64,000 bases of DNA from Bacillota bacterium (GTDB lineage Bacteria; Bacillota; Clostridia; Oscillospirales; Acutalibacteraceae), in NCBI GenBank assembly GCA_023412715.1, contig JAEZCC010000044.1, forward strand, positions 1-64,000, written 5' to 3'. Position 1 is the stretch's first letter; each line of letters opens with the position of its first letter. This document shows, piece by piece, positions 1 to 8,159 of the stretch. Under the pieces are notes generated by a model. The model made no database searches. It was given only the letters and a program-made list of their open reading frames with translations, and was not told the origin of the DNA. A program made the translations under genes and the position numbers.

Positions 1-97
1 TCGCGTCTGTATACGAGGCGGCGAAGGGGCTCCCCCTGCTAAGGGAGTAGGGGAGAGTTTTCCGCTTCCGCGCGCATGGAAAGCCGCGGGGCAGGGG
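1..97 (+). pseudogene. tRNA-Ser(GCU)-like remnant
   Basis: Bases 15-60 read like the D arm and anticodon arm of a class II tRNA-Ser. There is a GAG-n-GG-nn-AAGG D-loop pattern, an anticodon loop CTGCTAA at 36-42 (GCU at 38-40), and a TAGGGG variable-arm start at 48-53. One extra C in the run at 32-36 spoils the anticodon stem; without it the stem CTCCC/GGGAG would be perfect. No GGTTCRA T loop and no matching acceptor stem follow; the similarity fades after GCATGG near 75-80. I read it as a truncated or decayed copy. The left edge of the window prevents checking the acceptor strand. Confidence 0.35.
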
Positions 98-107
98 AAA
101 CTTGCTA

Positions 108-136
108 TTGCAAAAAGGCGGGGAGTATGTAATAAT
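108..136 (+). promoter_or_regulatory. Possible sigma-A promoter of nfnAB
   Basis: TTGCAA at 108-113, a 17-nt spacer, and AATAAT at 131-136. The -35 is a weak match and the -10 a good one. It lies about 40 nt before the nfnA start. Confidence 0.35.
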
Positions 137-176
137 AAATTTGTATAAATTTTGTCAAGCACAACAGGGGGAAACG

Positions 177-1025
177 ATGTTTTCAATTCTTGAGAAGCGG
201 AAGCTCAACGACTCCATGACCCTGATGGTCGTCGACGCCCCGTATATTGCGAAGAAGGCGAAAGCCGGCCAGTTCATCATTCTGCGGGTCAACGAGCACG
301 GGGAGCGGATTCCGCTGACCATTGCGGATTACGACCGCGAAAAAGGCACGGTGACCATCATCTACCAGGTGGTGGGCAAGACGACTATGCTGCTCGACAC
401 GCTGAACGAGGGCGACGGAATCCAGGACTTCATCGGCCCGCTGGGGAAGGCTTCCGAGCTGGAAGGATACAAAAAGGCCGCGGTCATCGGCGGCGGGGCG
501 GGCTGCGCCATTGCGTACCCGCAGGCAAAGGCGCTGCATGCCATGGGCACAAAGGCGGATATGATCGCCGGGTTCCGCAACACGGGCCTCATCATTCTGG
601 AAGACGAGATGCGCGCGGCGAGCGACCGGCTGTTCGTCATGACGGACGACGGCTCGAACGGACACAAGGGTTTTGTGACGGACGCGCTGAAAAAGAACAT
701 TGAGGAAGGCGCGGGCTACGACCTGGTCGTGGCCATCGGCCCGCTGGTGATGATGCGCGCCGTCTGCAATCTGACGAAAGAGTACGGCATCAAGACCGTC
801 ATCAGCATGAACCCCATTATGATCGACGGAACGGGAATGTGCGGCGGCTGCCGCCTGACCGTCGGCGGAAAGACGAAGTTTGCCTGCGTCGACGGCCCGG
901 ACTTCGACGGGCACGAGGTGGATTTCGACGAGGCGATTCAGCGCTCGCGGACGTATTTCGAGATGGAGCGCGAAGCGGCGCGCGACTTTCAGTGCCGCCT
1001 GACGGGAGGTGCCGGCAATGCCTGA
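177..1025 (+). CDS. nfnA: NfnA-type FAD/NAD-binding oxidoreductase subunit
   Basis: This is the small subunit of a sulfide dehydrogenase / NADH-dependent reduced ferredoxin:NADP+ oxidoreductase, a cytoplasmic flavin complex. The protein has 282 residues. An N-terminal FAD-binding barrel (ERIPLTIAD near residue 45) is followed by a nucleotide-binding domain (GGGAGCAIAYP near 105). A C-terminal iron-sulfur site has Cys222, Cys225 and Cys237, in the pattern MCGGC...FAC with an Asp a few residues before. I chose the ATG at 177 because AGGGGG precedes it at a normal distance; an in-frame start at 102 has no ribosome site and would add 25 atypical residues. It overlaps the next gene by 8 nt, which fits one complex. 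Length and partner match NfnA. A PyrK-like role is the alternative, but no pyrD is adjacent. Confidence 0.85.
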   Translation: MFSILEKRKLNDSMTLMVVDAPYIAKKAKAGQFIILRVNEHGERIPLTIADYDREKGTVTIIYQVVGKTTMLLDTLNEGDGIQDFIGPLGKASELEGYKKAAVIGGGAGCAIAYPQAKALHAMGTKADMIAGFRNTGLIILEDEMRAASDRLFVMTDDGSNGHKGFVTDALKKNIEEGAGYDLVVAIGPLVMMRAVCNLTKEYGIKTVISMNPIMIDGTGMCGGCRLTVGGKTKFACVDGPDFDGHEVDFDEAIQRSRTYFEMEREAARDFQCRLTGGAGNA

Positions 1026-2418
1026 CATGAATCCGAAAAAGACGCCGATGCCGGAGCAGGATCCGGGAGCGCGCCGCGGCAATTTCGACGAGGTGGCCCT
1101 CGGCTATACGGAAGAGATGGCGAAGGGCGAGGCCGCCCGCTGCCTGCACTGCAAGAACCAGCCCTGCGTCAAGGGCTGCCCGGTCGGGGTGCATGTCCCG
1201 GACTTCATCCGTTCCGTTGCGGAAGGCGACATGGAAGGCGCTTACCGCACCATCAAGCTGACGAATTCCCTGCCTGCAGTCTGCGGGCGCGTCTGCCCGC
1301 AGGAGAACCAGTGCGAGCACAACTGCGTGCGCGGCATCAAGGGCGAGCCGGTCGGCATCGGCCGCCTGGAGCGTTTTGCCGCGGACTGGCACATGAAGCG
1401 CGGCAGGGACGAACCCTTCCATGCGGAACCGAACGGCCACAAGGTGGCGGTCGTCGGCGCGGGGCCGGCCGGCCTGACCTGCGCGGGCGACCTCGCCTCC
1501 CTCGGGTACAAGGCCACCGTGTTCGAGGCGCTGCACACGGCTGGCGGCGTGCTGATGTACGGCATCCCGCAGTTCCGCCTGCCCAAAGAGATTGTGCAGA
1601 AAGAAATCGACGCCCTGCGGCAGAAGGGCGTCGAGATCGAGACCGACATGGTCATCGGCAAGGTGCTGTCCGTGGACGAGCTGTTCGCGGACGGTTACGA
1701 GGCCGTTTTCATCGGCACAGGCGCCGGGCTGCCGAGCTTTATGAACATCCCCGGCGAAGGGCTCGTGGGGGTCTATTCGGCCAACGAATTTCTGACCCGC
1801 GTCAACCTGATGAAAGCCTATAAACCGGAATACGACACGCCGATTCTCCGCCCGAAGAACGTGGCGGTCGTCGGCGGCGGCAACGTCGCGATGGACGCGG
1901 CGCGCACGGCCCTGCGCCTGGGCGCGGAGAAGGTGCATATCATCTACCGCCGTGCGGAGGAGCAGATGCCCGCCCGCCGCGAGGAAGTGCACCACGCAAA
2001 GGAAGAGGGCGTCGAGTTCAACCTGCTCTGCAACCCGGTGGCCATCCGCGGCGGCGACAAGGGCAGGGTCGAGTCCATCGAGTGCATCCGCATGCAGCTC
2101 GGCGAAGCGGACGCGTCCGGCCGCAGAAGGCCGGTGCCGGTGGAGGACTCGAACTTCACCATCCCGGTCGACTGTGTCGTCATGGCGATCGGCAATTCGC
2201 CGAATCCGCTGATCCGCACCACGACGGAGGGCCTCGAGGCGAACAGCCACGGCTGCATCGTCGTGAAGGACGACGGCTCCATGGCGACGACGCGCGAGGG
2301 CGTGTACGCCGCGGGCGACGCGGTCAGCGGCGCGGCGACGGTGATTCTGGCCATGGGCGGCGGCAAGGACGCGGCGCGCTCCATCGACCGTTACATCAAA
2401 GCAAAATCCGGTTCCTGA
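1018..2418 (+). CDS. nfnB: NfnB / GltD-like NADPH-dependent flavoprotein (gltA-type)
   Basis: This is the large subunit partner of NfnA, often annotated as NADPH-dependent glutamate synthase small chain. The protein has 466 residues. The N-terminal ferredoxin-like domain has two cysteine groups near residues 41-53 (CLHCKNQPCVKGC) and 91-103 (CGRVCPQENQCEHNC) for [4Fe-4S] clusters. An FAD Rossmann motif follows (VVGAGPAGL near 144), then an NAD(P) motif (VVGGGNVAMDAA near 285), and a C-terminal FAD motif (GVYAAGDAVSGA near 432). The ATG at 1018 has GGAGGT 7 nt upstream; a GTG at 1009 is unlikely. No large GltB subunit is nearby, so electron bifurcation with NfnA is the better reading than glutamate synthesis. 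A strong terminator follows. Confidence 0.85.
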   Translation: MPDMNPKKTPMPEQDPGARRGNFDEVALGYTEEMAKGEAARCLHCKNQPCVKGCPVGVHVPDFIRSVAEGDMEGAYRTIKLTNSLPAVCGRVCPQENQCEHNCVRGIKGEPVGIGRLERFAADWHMKRGRDEPFHAEPNGHKVAVVGAGPAGLTCAGDLASLGYKATVFEALHTAGGVLMYGIPQFRLPKEIVQKEIDALRQKGVEIETDMVIGKVLSVDELFADGYEAVFIGTGAGLPSFMNIPGEGLVGVYSANEFLTRVNLMKAYKPEYDTPILRPKNVAVVGGGNVAMDAARTALRLGAEKVHIIYRRAEEQMPARREEVHHAKEEGVEFNLLCNPVAIRGGDKGRVESIECIRMQLGEADASGRRRPVPVEDSNFTIPVDCVVMAIGNSPNPLIRTTTEGLEANSHGCIVVKDDGSMATTREGVYAAGDAVSGAATVILAMGGGKDAARSIDRYIKAKSGS

Positions 2419-2421
2419 AAG

Positions 2422-2460
2422 AAAAAATCCCCCGGAAAAACTTTTCCGGGGGATTTTTTT
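2422..2460 (+). terminator. Rho-independent terminator after nfnAB
   Basis: An A-rich stem AAAAATCCCCCGG pairs with CCGGGGGATTTTT around a short loop and ends in seven T. Confidence 0.9.
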
Positions 2461-2541
2461 GCCTTGTCCTGTTATGTTGCGGACATACGGCACATATGAT
2501 TGTACCGGTAAAAACGGATCGCAGACGGCAGGAGGCAAATC

Positions 2542-3159
2542 ATGAAAGACGGGAACATGCAGGAAAGCGGCTGGAACGGAAGCGAGTACGAATGGAAAGG
2601 GAACCGCCGCGTGGAAGCGGGCGCGCCCCGAAACGGCCGTGCCGTTCCGCAGAGGGGCGGCCCGCAGCCGAAAGAGGGACAGGAGTCCGGCCGAAGCCCT
2701 TATGAGGAATATGACTGGCAGGACGACGCCGACGAAGAATACGCGGCGCCGGAGGAAGAAAACGACGGGGCGAAGAAAAAACGTTCGGCCGTCAGCCTTC
2801 TGACCGCGATTCAGATCATCGGCTGCTGTGCCGTGCTTGCCGCCGTCGTGGTCCTGAAATTGATGGGGAACAGCATTTACGGCAGTTTTCGCTCGTGGTA
2901 TCTCGCCGCGGCGAACGATTCCGTCATCGCGCAGGAGCAGATGGACCAGGCGCGCCGGTCCGTGATAGGCTTCTGGACCACAATTTCAAGCGCCGGCCCG
3001 CAGCAGCCGGCCGCTTCGGCTTCCTCGGGCGCCCCGGCGTCCTCTCAGGCGGCTTCTTCCGCCGCGGGATCGTCGCAGAGCGGCTCTTCCCCGGCGCAGA
3101 GCGGGGCGGCGTCCGCGGCTTCCGGCGCGGCAGAAAAAGGCGCGGCATCTTCCCCGTGA
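2542..3159 (+). CDS. Single-pass membrane protein coupled to M50 protease
   Basis: The function is unknown. The 205-residue protein has a hydrophilic, charged N-terminal half of about 88 residues rich in Gly, Glu and Asp. One hydrophobic membrane segment follows (about residues 90-114), then an outer part of about 45 residues and a tail of about 50 residues made mostly of Ser, Ala and Gly. The ATG at 2542 follows AGGAGG. Its stop overlaps the GTG of the M50 protease (GTGA), so the two are probably translated together. In sporulating Firmicutes this place is usually taken by SpoIVFA, the membrane regulator of SpoIVFB. This protein has the same one-segment topology but no LytM/M23 domain. A SpoIVFA-like role is inference from position only. 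Confidence 0.6.
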   Translation: MKDGNMQESGWNGSEYEWKGNRRVEAGAPRNGRAVPQRGGPQPKEGQESGRSPYEEYDWQDDADEEYAAPEEENDGAKKKRSAVSLLTAIQIIGCCAVLAAVVVLKLMGNSIYGSFRSWYLAAANDSVIAQEQMDQARRSVIGFWTTISSAGPQQPAASASSGAPASSQAASSAAGSSQSGSSPAQSGAASAASGAAEKGAASSP

Positions 3160-3752
3160 CATTTTGGGTAGGGAAGTGCCGCGTTACGGTACAGTTTCTG
3201 TTTCTCGCGGTGCTTGCGCTTCTTCTCGCGTTTGACCGCAACGGAATCGCCGCCGCCGGCATTCTGTGCGCGGCCGTCCACGAGGGGGCGCACCTTGCCG
3301 CTATGCGCCTTGGCAGCTGCAGGCTACAGGAGGTCCGCCTCACGCCGTTCGGCGTGGACATCGTCAAAAAGGATTATGGGACGGACCGCGGCTACCTGTG
3401 CGAAGCACTGATTTCCCTGTCGGGTCCGGCGGCGAACCTGGCCTGTTTTTTTCTGTGCTATTTTCTGGGGAACGGCAGGTTTTCCATGTTCCTTGCGGGA
3501 AATCTGGCCTTCTTTGTGCTGAACATCCTCCCCATCGAGCCGCTCGACGGCGGTCAGGCGCTGCGGTGCATTCTCTGTCTGCGCCTTTCGGCGGGCAGGG
3601 CGGAAAAAATCGTGCGTACGGTCTCTTTTTTCGCCATGGTGCCGCTTTTTACTGCGGCGTTTCTGGTGCTGTTCCGCTCCCGCTGGAATTTTTCCCTGCT
3701 GCTGCTCTGCGTCTATCTGACGGCGCTGCTTCTGATGAAGAAAAGCGTCTGA
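3156..3752 (+). CDS. spoIVFB: M50 site-2 metalloprotease, SpoIVFB-like
   Basis: An intramembrane zinc protease of 198 residues with several membrane segments. It carries the HExxH motif as VHEGAH near residue 45 and the second ligand motif NILPIEPLDGG near residue 123, both diagnostic of site-2 proteases. In sporulating relatives SpoIVFB cuts pro-sigma-K in the forespore outer membrane. The GTG start at 3156 is inferred from the stop-start overlap with the gene before it; no ATG fits before the first membrane segment. It ends 7 nt before the convergent pyruvate kinase gene, so there is no room for a separate terminator. The substrate cannot be read from the sequence. Confidence 0.8.
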   Translation: MTFWVGKCRVTVQFLFLAVLALLLAFDRNGIAAAGILCAAVHEGAHLAAMRLGSCRLQEVRLTPFGVDIVKKDYGTDRGYLCEALISLSGPAANLACFFLCYFLGNGRFSMFLAGNLAFFVLNILPIEPLDGGQALRCILCLRLSAGRAEKIVRTVSFFAMVPLFTAAFLVLFRSRWNFSLLLLCVYLTALLLMKKSV

Positions 3753-3759
3753 CCGCTTT

Positions 3760-5535
3760 TCAGCCTTCCACGCTGGTTTTTTCGTCCCCGTTGAAAACGA
3801 TGCCGCGCGTGGCGTCTACCGTGACCGTCGTGCCGTTTTTCAGAATATGCGTCGCGTTCTGCGCGCCGACGATGACCGGTTTGTTGAGCGCCATGCCGAT
3901 GATGGCGGCGTGGGAGTTTTTGCCTTCCCGTTCGGTCACGATTGCGCCGGCGATCCTCAGGTAGGGCATCAGCTCATTCGTCGTCTCCGCGGTGACGAGG
4001 ATATCTCCCTCTTTCAGGTTGTTCTTGATCTCTTCCTTGCTGCCGCAGATGCAGACGTTGCCGCAGGCGGCGCCCTTTGTCGCGCTTGTGCCGGAGAGGA
4101 GGATGTTGCCGACGAGCTGCACTTTCAGCAGGTTCGTCGTACCGGACATGCCGAGCGGTGCGCCCCCCGTGATGACCACGAGGTCTCCGTCGTGGACAAG
4201 GCCGTGCTCTTTCGCTTTGCTGACGACGTGGTCGAACAGGTCGTCGGTGTTGTTCTGCTCGTCGACCATAATCGGGATGACGCCCCAGGAAAGGCTCATC
4301 TGGTGCAGCACCGTCGGGTCGGTCGTGCCGCTGATGATCGGGCAGTTGGGGCGGTATTTCGAAATCATGCGCGCGGTGCGGCCCGATTTCGTCACCGTGA
4401 TGATGGCGGACGCGCCCAGGTCGTGCGCCGTGGTGCAGGTGGCGTGCGAAATGGCGGCGGTGACGTTCGGCCGTTCGTTCGGCTGGTCGTTGTCGACGCT
4501 GCGCATGCGGAAGCGCTTGATATAGTCGATGTCGCGCTCTGCGCGTTCGGCGATTCGGGCCATGGTCTTTACGGCCAGGACCGGATACGCGCCGTTCGCC
4601 GTCTCGCCCGAAAGCATGATGGCGCTTGTGCCGTCGTAGATTGCGTTTGCAACGTCCGTGACCTCCGCGCGCGTCGGCCTCGGATTTTTGATCATGGAGT
4701 CGAGCATCTGCGTGGCGGTGATGACCTGCCCCCCGGCCTCGGACGTTTTTCTGATGAACTGTTTCTGGATGCTGGGGATCTCTTCGAGGGGGATTTCGAC
4801 GCCGAGATCGCCGCGCGCGACCATGACGCCGTCGGAAACGCGGATGATGTCGTCGATGTTTTTGACGCCGTCGGCGCTTTCGATTTTAGCGATGATGCGG
4901 ATTTTGTGGCTGTCGTGCTTTTCCAGCTCCGAGCGCAGGTCGATGATGTCCTGCGCGCTGCGCGTGAAAGAAGCGGCGATGAAATCAAAATCCTGCTCCA
5001 CTGCGAACGCGATGTCGGAGCGGTCCTTTTCACTGATGAAGGGAAGGGAAAGGCGCAGCCCCGGCACGTTGATGCTTTTCTGCGACGAGACTACGCCGCC
5101 GTTCATGACGGTGCAGTAGATCTCGGTATCGGCGCAGGATTTGACCTTCAGCTCGATCAGGCCGTCGTCGATCAGAATTCTCGCGCCCGGAACGACTTCT
5201 TTCGGAAGGCGGACGAAAGAAAGCGAGCAGATGGATCCGGTCCCGGGGACCTCGCGCGTGGTCAGGGTAAAATTGCTGCCCTCCTTCAGAGTGACGGGCT
5301 TTTCAAAAATGCCCGTCCTGATTTCAGGCCCTTTGGTGTCAAGCATAAGCGCTACGGGAAGATTCAGTTCTTTCCGCACTTTTTTTATGGTGTCGGCAAA
5401 CCCTTTCTGCTGTTCGTGCGTCCCGTGGGAAAAGTTCAGGCGCGCGACGTTCATGCCGGCCAGCATGAGCTGCCGGATCACTTCTTCACTTCCGGAAGCA
5501 GGCCCGATCGTACAGACAATTTTCGTTTTTCTCAT
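3760..5535 (-). CDS. pyk: Pyruvate kinase with C-terminal PEP-utiliser domain
   Basis: Cytoplasmic glycolytic enzyme making pyruvate and ATP from phosphoenolpyruvate and ADP. The protein has 591 residues. The TIM barrel begins with KIVCTIGPAS and carries NFSHG and the ATQMLDSMI active-site region near 267. An allosteric domain follows with SGRTARMISKYRP. Residues from about 480 form the extra swivelling PEP-utiliser domain, with GKNSHAA and its conserved His, as in Bacillus-type enzymes. I prefer the ATG at 5535, which starts MRKTKIVC and lies 8 nt after GAGG; the ATG at 5541 is almost on top of that ribosome site. It has its own promoter facing the VanY-like gene. Confidence 0.95.
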   Translation of the reverse strand: MRKTKIVCTIGPASGSEEVIRQLMLAGMNVARLNFSHGTHEQQKGFADTIKKVRKELNLPVALMLDTKGPEIRTGIFEKPVTLKEGSNFTLTTREVPGTGSICSLSFVRLPKEVVPGARILIDDGLIELKVKSCADTEIYCTVMNGGVVSSQKSINVPGLRLSLPFISEKDRSDIAFAVEQDFDFIAASFTRSAQDIIDLRSELEKHDSHKIRIIAKIESADGVKNIDDIIRVSDGVMVARGDLGVEIPLEEIPSIQKQFIRKTSEAGGQVITATQMLDSMIKNPRPTRAEVTDVANAIYDGTSAIMLSGETANGAYPVLAVKTMARIAERAERDIDYIKRFRMRSVDNDQPNERPNVTAAISHATCTTAHDLGASAIITVTKSGRTARMISKYRPNCPIISGTTDPTVLHQMSLSWGVIPIMVDEQNNTDDLFDHVVSKAKEHGLVHDGDLVVITGGAPLGMSGTTNLLKVQLVGNILLSGTSATKGAACGNVCICGSKEEIKNNLKEGDILVTAETTNELMPYLRIAGAIVTEREGKNSHAAIIGMALNKPVIVGAQNATHILKNGTTVTVDATRGIVFNGDEKTSVEG

Positions 5536-5612
5536 GTTCATTACCTCGTTTCGTACGGCAAGCGCAATCTGTCTGCATGCTATAAAATAATTAAAATCTA
5601 TCCCAGTATAAA

Positions 5613-5641
5613 ATAATACTACCGAATCGCACCGAAATCAA
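5613..5641 (-). promoter_or_regulatory. Sigma-A promoter of pyk
   Basis: On the minus strand TTGATT (5636-5641), a 17-nt spacer, and TATTAT (5613-5618). Confidence 0.75.
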
Positions 5642-5685
5642 ATGGAAACCGAATTTTCGGCGTAAAACCGAAATATGTTTTCGTA

Positions 5686-5714
5686 TTGCAATCATATACG
5701 AGAAGAGATAGAAT
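5686..5714 (+). promoter_or_regulatory. Sigma-A promoter of the VanY-like gene
   Basis: TTGCAA (5686-5691), 17 nt, TAGAAT (5709-5714). It lies back to back with the pyk promoter. Confidence 0.65.
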
Positions 5715-5767
5715 AAAAACATTATTAAAGTAAAATCGACATTAAAAAATCAGCGAAAGGACCGGGC

Positions 5768-6589
5768 GTGGCCGTGCGCATGCAGAAAGAAAGAATCATA
5801 AAAAGCCGCGAGGAATGGCGAAAGTACAACCAGGTCAAGAAAATCCACATTTTCATGACCGCAGTCGCCGTCATTCTCTGCATTTCCGTCGCGGCCGGCG
5901 CCGTGCTGGCCTGGCTGCAGGTAAAAAATGCGGCGGAGCGCACGCGGCGGCAGCAGAGTTCGGCGTTTTCCGCCGCCCCCGCCTCGAGCGAAGAAGAGGG
6001 CCTGCCCGCTTATGACGACGCCTTCGACCTGGTGCTGGTGAATTCTTCCCATCCGCTTGCCGCCGGGTTTGCTCCGGCCCTGACGGAATACCAGGGCGTG
6101 CAGGTGGATGAGCGGATTGTCCCGGCCCTCTCGAAGATGATGCAGGACGCGCAGGCGGCGGGCTGCCCGCTCAAGCTGACGGGCGGTTATGTCGATTCGG
6201 CCCGGCAGGACCAGCTGTTCCAGGCGGAGGTCAAGCGGCTGATGGCCCAGCAGAAGCTCTCGCAGGTCCTGGCTGAGAATCAGGCGCAGTCGGCCGTCGG
6301 CCGGGGCGGGTACAGCGAAAACCAGACGGGGCTTGCCGTGACCTTTTCCGCAGACGGTCTCAAAGCCGGCGCAAGCTTTTCGTCGACGGCTCAGTACCGC
6401 TGGCTGAACCGGAACAGCGTGTCTTACGGCTTCGTCCTCCGGTATCCGGAAGACAAAAGCTCTTTGACGGGCGTGACGTTCAACCCCTCGCACTACCGCT
6501 ATGTCGGCGGCGACAACGCCCTGAAAATGCGGGAATTCTCCATGTGCCTCGAGGAATACGTAACGTACCTGGGCCGGCAGGCGGGGTGA
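5768..6589 (+). CDS. VanY-like membrane-anchored protein, zinc site degraded
   Basis: It resembles D-Ala-D-Ala carboxypeptidases of the VanY/M15B family, which trim cell-wall stem peptides outside the cell. The 273 residues contain an N-terminal membrane anchor at about 31-53, a short linker, then the VanY fold. The family zinc motif SxHxxGxAxD appears here as SENQTGLAVT, so both the His and the Asp ligands are replaced (by Asn and Thr). The later His is kept in PSHYRYVG. Catalysis is therefore doubtful and the protein may bind peptidoglycan without cutting it. The GTG start at 5768 is chosen because GAAAGGA lies 6 nt upstream; the ATG at 5780 is too far from it. Confidence 0.75.
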   Translation: MAVRMQKERIIKSREEWRKYNQVKKIHIFMTAVAVILCISVAAGAVLAWLQVKNAAERTRRQQSSAFSAAPASSEEEGLPAYDDAFDLVLVNSSHPLAAGFAPALTEYQGVQVDERIVPALSKMMQDAQAAGCPLKLTGGYVDSARQDQLFQAEVKRLMAQQKLSQVLAENQAQSAVGRGGYSENQTGLAVTFSADGLKAGASFSSTAQYRWLNRNSVSYGFVLRYPEDKSSLTGVTFNPSHYRYVGGDNALKMREFSMCLEEYVTYLGRQAG

Positions 6590-6713
6590 CCGCGCCCGAA
6601 GGCCAGGCCTTTTTCCGCCGTGATGTTCGCCGGATTTCGACTTTGAAACGCCGGGCCGTTTATTTTTTTCAGAAAAGAGATGCCTTACGCATTCCAGTAT
6701 TTATACAGACAAA

Positions 6714-8039
6714 ATGTTTTCCCGGCGTCAGCTGGTGCATCTGATCCTGCCTTTGATGGGCGAGCAGTTCCTGGCGGTCACCATCGGGCTTTCCGACACG
6801 TTCATGGTGTCCAGCGTGGGGGAGGCCGCCGTTTCCGGCATTTCTCTGGTGGATTCCATCAACGTTCTGCTGATTCAGATTTTTTCCGCTTTGGCTACCG
6901 GCGGCGCGGTCGTGGCCGCGCAGTATCTCGGCCGCGAAGAGCGCCAGAACGCCTGTGCGGCCGCAAAGCAGCTCCTGTATTCCATAACGGCAATGTCCAT
7001 CGGCATCATGGCGCTCTGCCTCTGCTTCCGCAGCCAGATCCTGAGCCTCGTTTTCGGAAGGATCAGCGACGACGTCATGCGCAATGCCGACGTTTATTTT
7101 TTCCTGACCGCCCTGTCGTATCCGTTCCTGGCCGTTTACAACGCGGGGGCGGCGCTGTTCCGTTCCATGGGCAACAGCAAAATCTCCATGCTGGTTTCCC
7201 TTATTGACAACATTGTGCACATCGGCGGCGACGCCCTCCTGATTTACGGCTTCAGGATGGGCGCGGCCGGCGCCGGCGTCGCGACGCTCGCCGCGCGCAT
7301 CCTGGCGGCGGCCGCCATGTTCCTCCTGATCTGCCGGAGGGACAACATGGTCTTCATCGACCGCCCGTTCCACCCGGAATTCGTCTTTCCCATGGTGAAG
7401 CGCATCCTGAACATCGGCATCCCGAGCGGGCTGGAAAACGGGATGTTCCAGATCGGCAAGCTGGTCGTGCAGCGCCAGATCACGGCGATCGGCACCGCCG
7501 CCATCGCCGCCAACGCCGTCGCCGGGAGCATCTCGAACGTGTCGAATATTCCGGGCAACGCAATCAGCCTTGCGCTTATCACGGTTGTGGGGCAGTGCCT
7601 CGGCGCGGGCGACTGCAGACAGGCGGTCTTTTACACCAAGCGGCTGATTCTGATGTCCTATCTCACCATGGGGGCGCTTAACCTGACGCTTTTCTGCCTG
7701 GCCGGCCCGGTGGTGGGGGCGTTCGGCCTCGACACGGCGGCGGCGGAAAGCGCGCGGCAGATTTTATATGTGTTCGCTTTGTGCAGCGCGACCATATGGA
7801 CCCCGGCCTTCGTGCTGCCGAATACGCTGCGGGCGGCGGGGGACGTCCGCTTCACCATGCTGACCTCCATTTTTTCCATGTGGGTGTTCCGCATCGGGTT
7901 CGCCTATGTCCTGGCGGGCATGCTGGGGCTCGGCGTTCTCGGCGTGTGGTACGCCATGTACATCGACTGGGGCGTGCGGACGGTGATCTTCTTCTTCCGT
8001 TTCCGCAGCGGAAAGTGGAAGGAAAAGCGCGTGATTTAA
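6714..8039 (+). CDS. MATE family efflux transporter
   Basis: Cation-coupled multidrug exporter of the inner membrane, 441 residues with about twelve hydrophobic segments in two similar halves. The opening (FSRRQLVHLILPLMGEQ) and GLSDTFMVSSVGE near residue 25 are typical of the MATE/NorM-DinF group. The ATG at 6714 lacks a good ribosome site, but the next in-frame sequence upstream has no usable start. The 124-nt gap before it holds only a short GC hairpin near 6599-6614 with five T. The substrate cannot be predicted. Confidence 0.88.
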   Translation: MFSRRQLVHLILPLMGEQFLAVTIGLSDTFMVSSVGEAAVSGISLVDSINVLLIQIFSALATGGAVVAAQYLGREERQNACAAAKQLLYSITAMSIGIMALCLCFRSQILSLVFGRISDDVMRNADVYFFLTALSYPFLAVYNAGAALFRSMGNSKISMLVSLIDNIVHIGGDALLIYGFRMGAAGAGVATLAARILAAAAMFLLICRRDNMVFIDRPFHPEFVFPMVKRILNIGIPSGLENGMFQIGKLVVQRQITAIGTAAIAANAVAGSISNVSNIPGNAISLALITVVGQCLGAGDCRQAVFYTKRLILMSYLTMGALNLTLFCLAGPVVGAFGLDTAAAESARQILYVFALCSATIWTPAFVLPNTLRAAGDVRFTMLTSIFSMWVFRIGFAYVLAGMLGLGVLGVWYAMYIDWGVRTVIFFFRFRSGKWKEKRVI

Positions 8040-8060
8040 AAACGGCGCAAATTTTTCTAT

Positions 8061-8090
8061 TTGCATGCCGGGCAGCTTTTGCCTTATAAT
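8061..8090 (+). promoter_or_regulatory. Sigma-A promoter of moxR operon
   Basis: TTGCAT (8061-8066), 18 nt, perfect TATAAT (8085-8090). Confidence 0.75.
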
Positions 8091-8159
8091 AGACAGGAAT
8101 CCGGGAACGCGGCGGGCGGGCCCTCCGGTTCCTTAATTACGGGATGTGATGATTAAAAC

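Noticed and set aside
817..2538. A 573-codon minus-strand frame across nfnB
   Set aside because: Antisense to a clear flavoprotein gene, with no ribosome site and reverse-frame composition.
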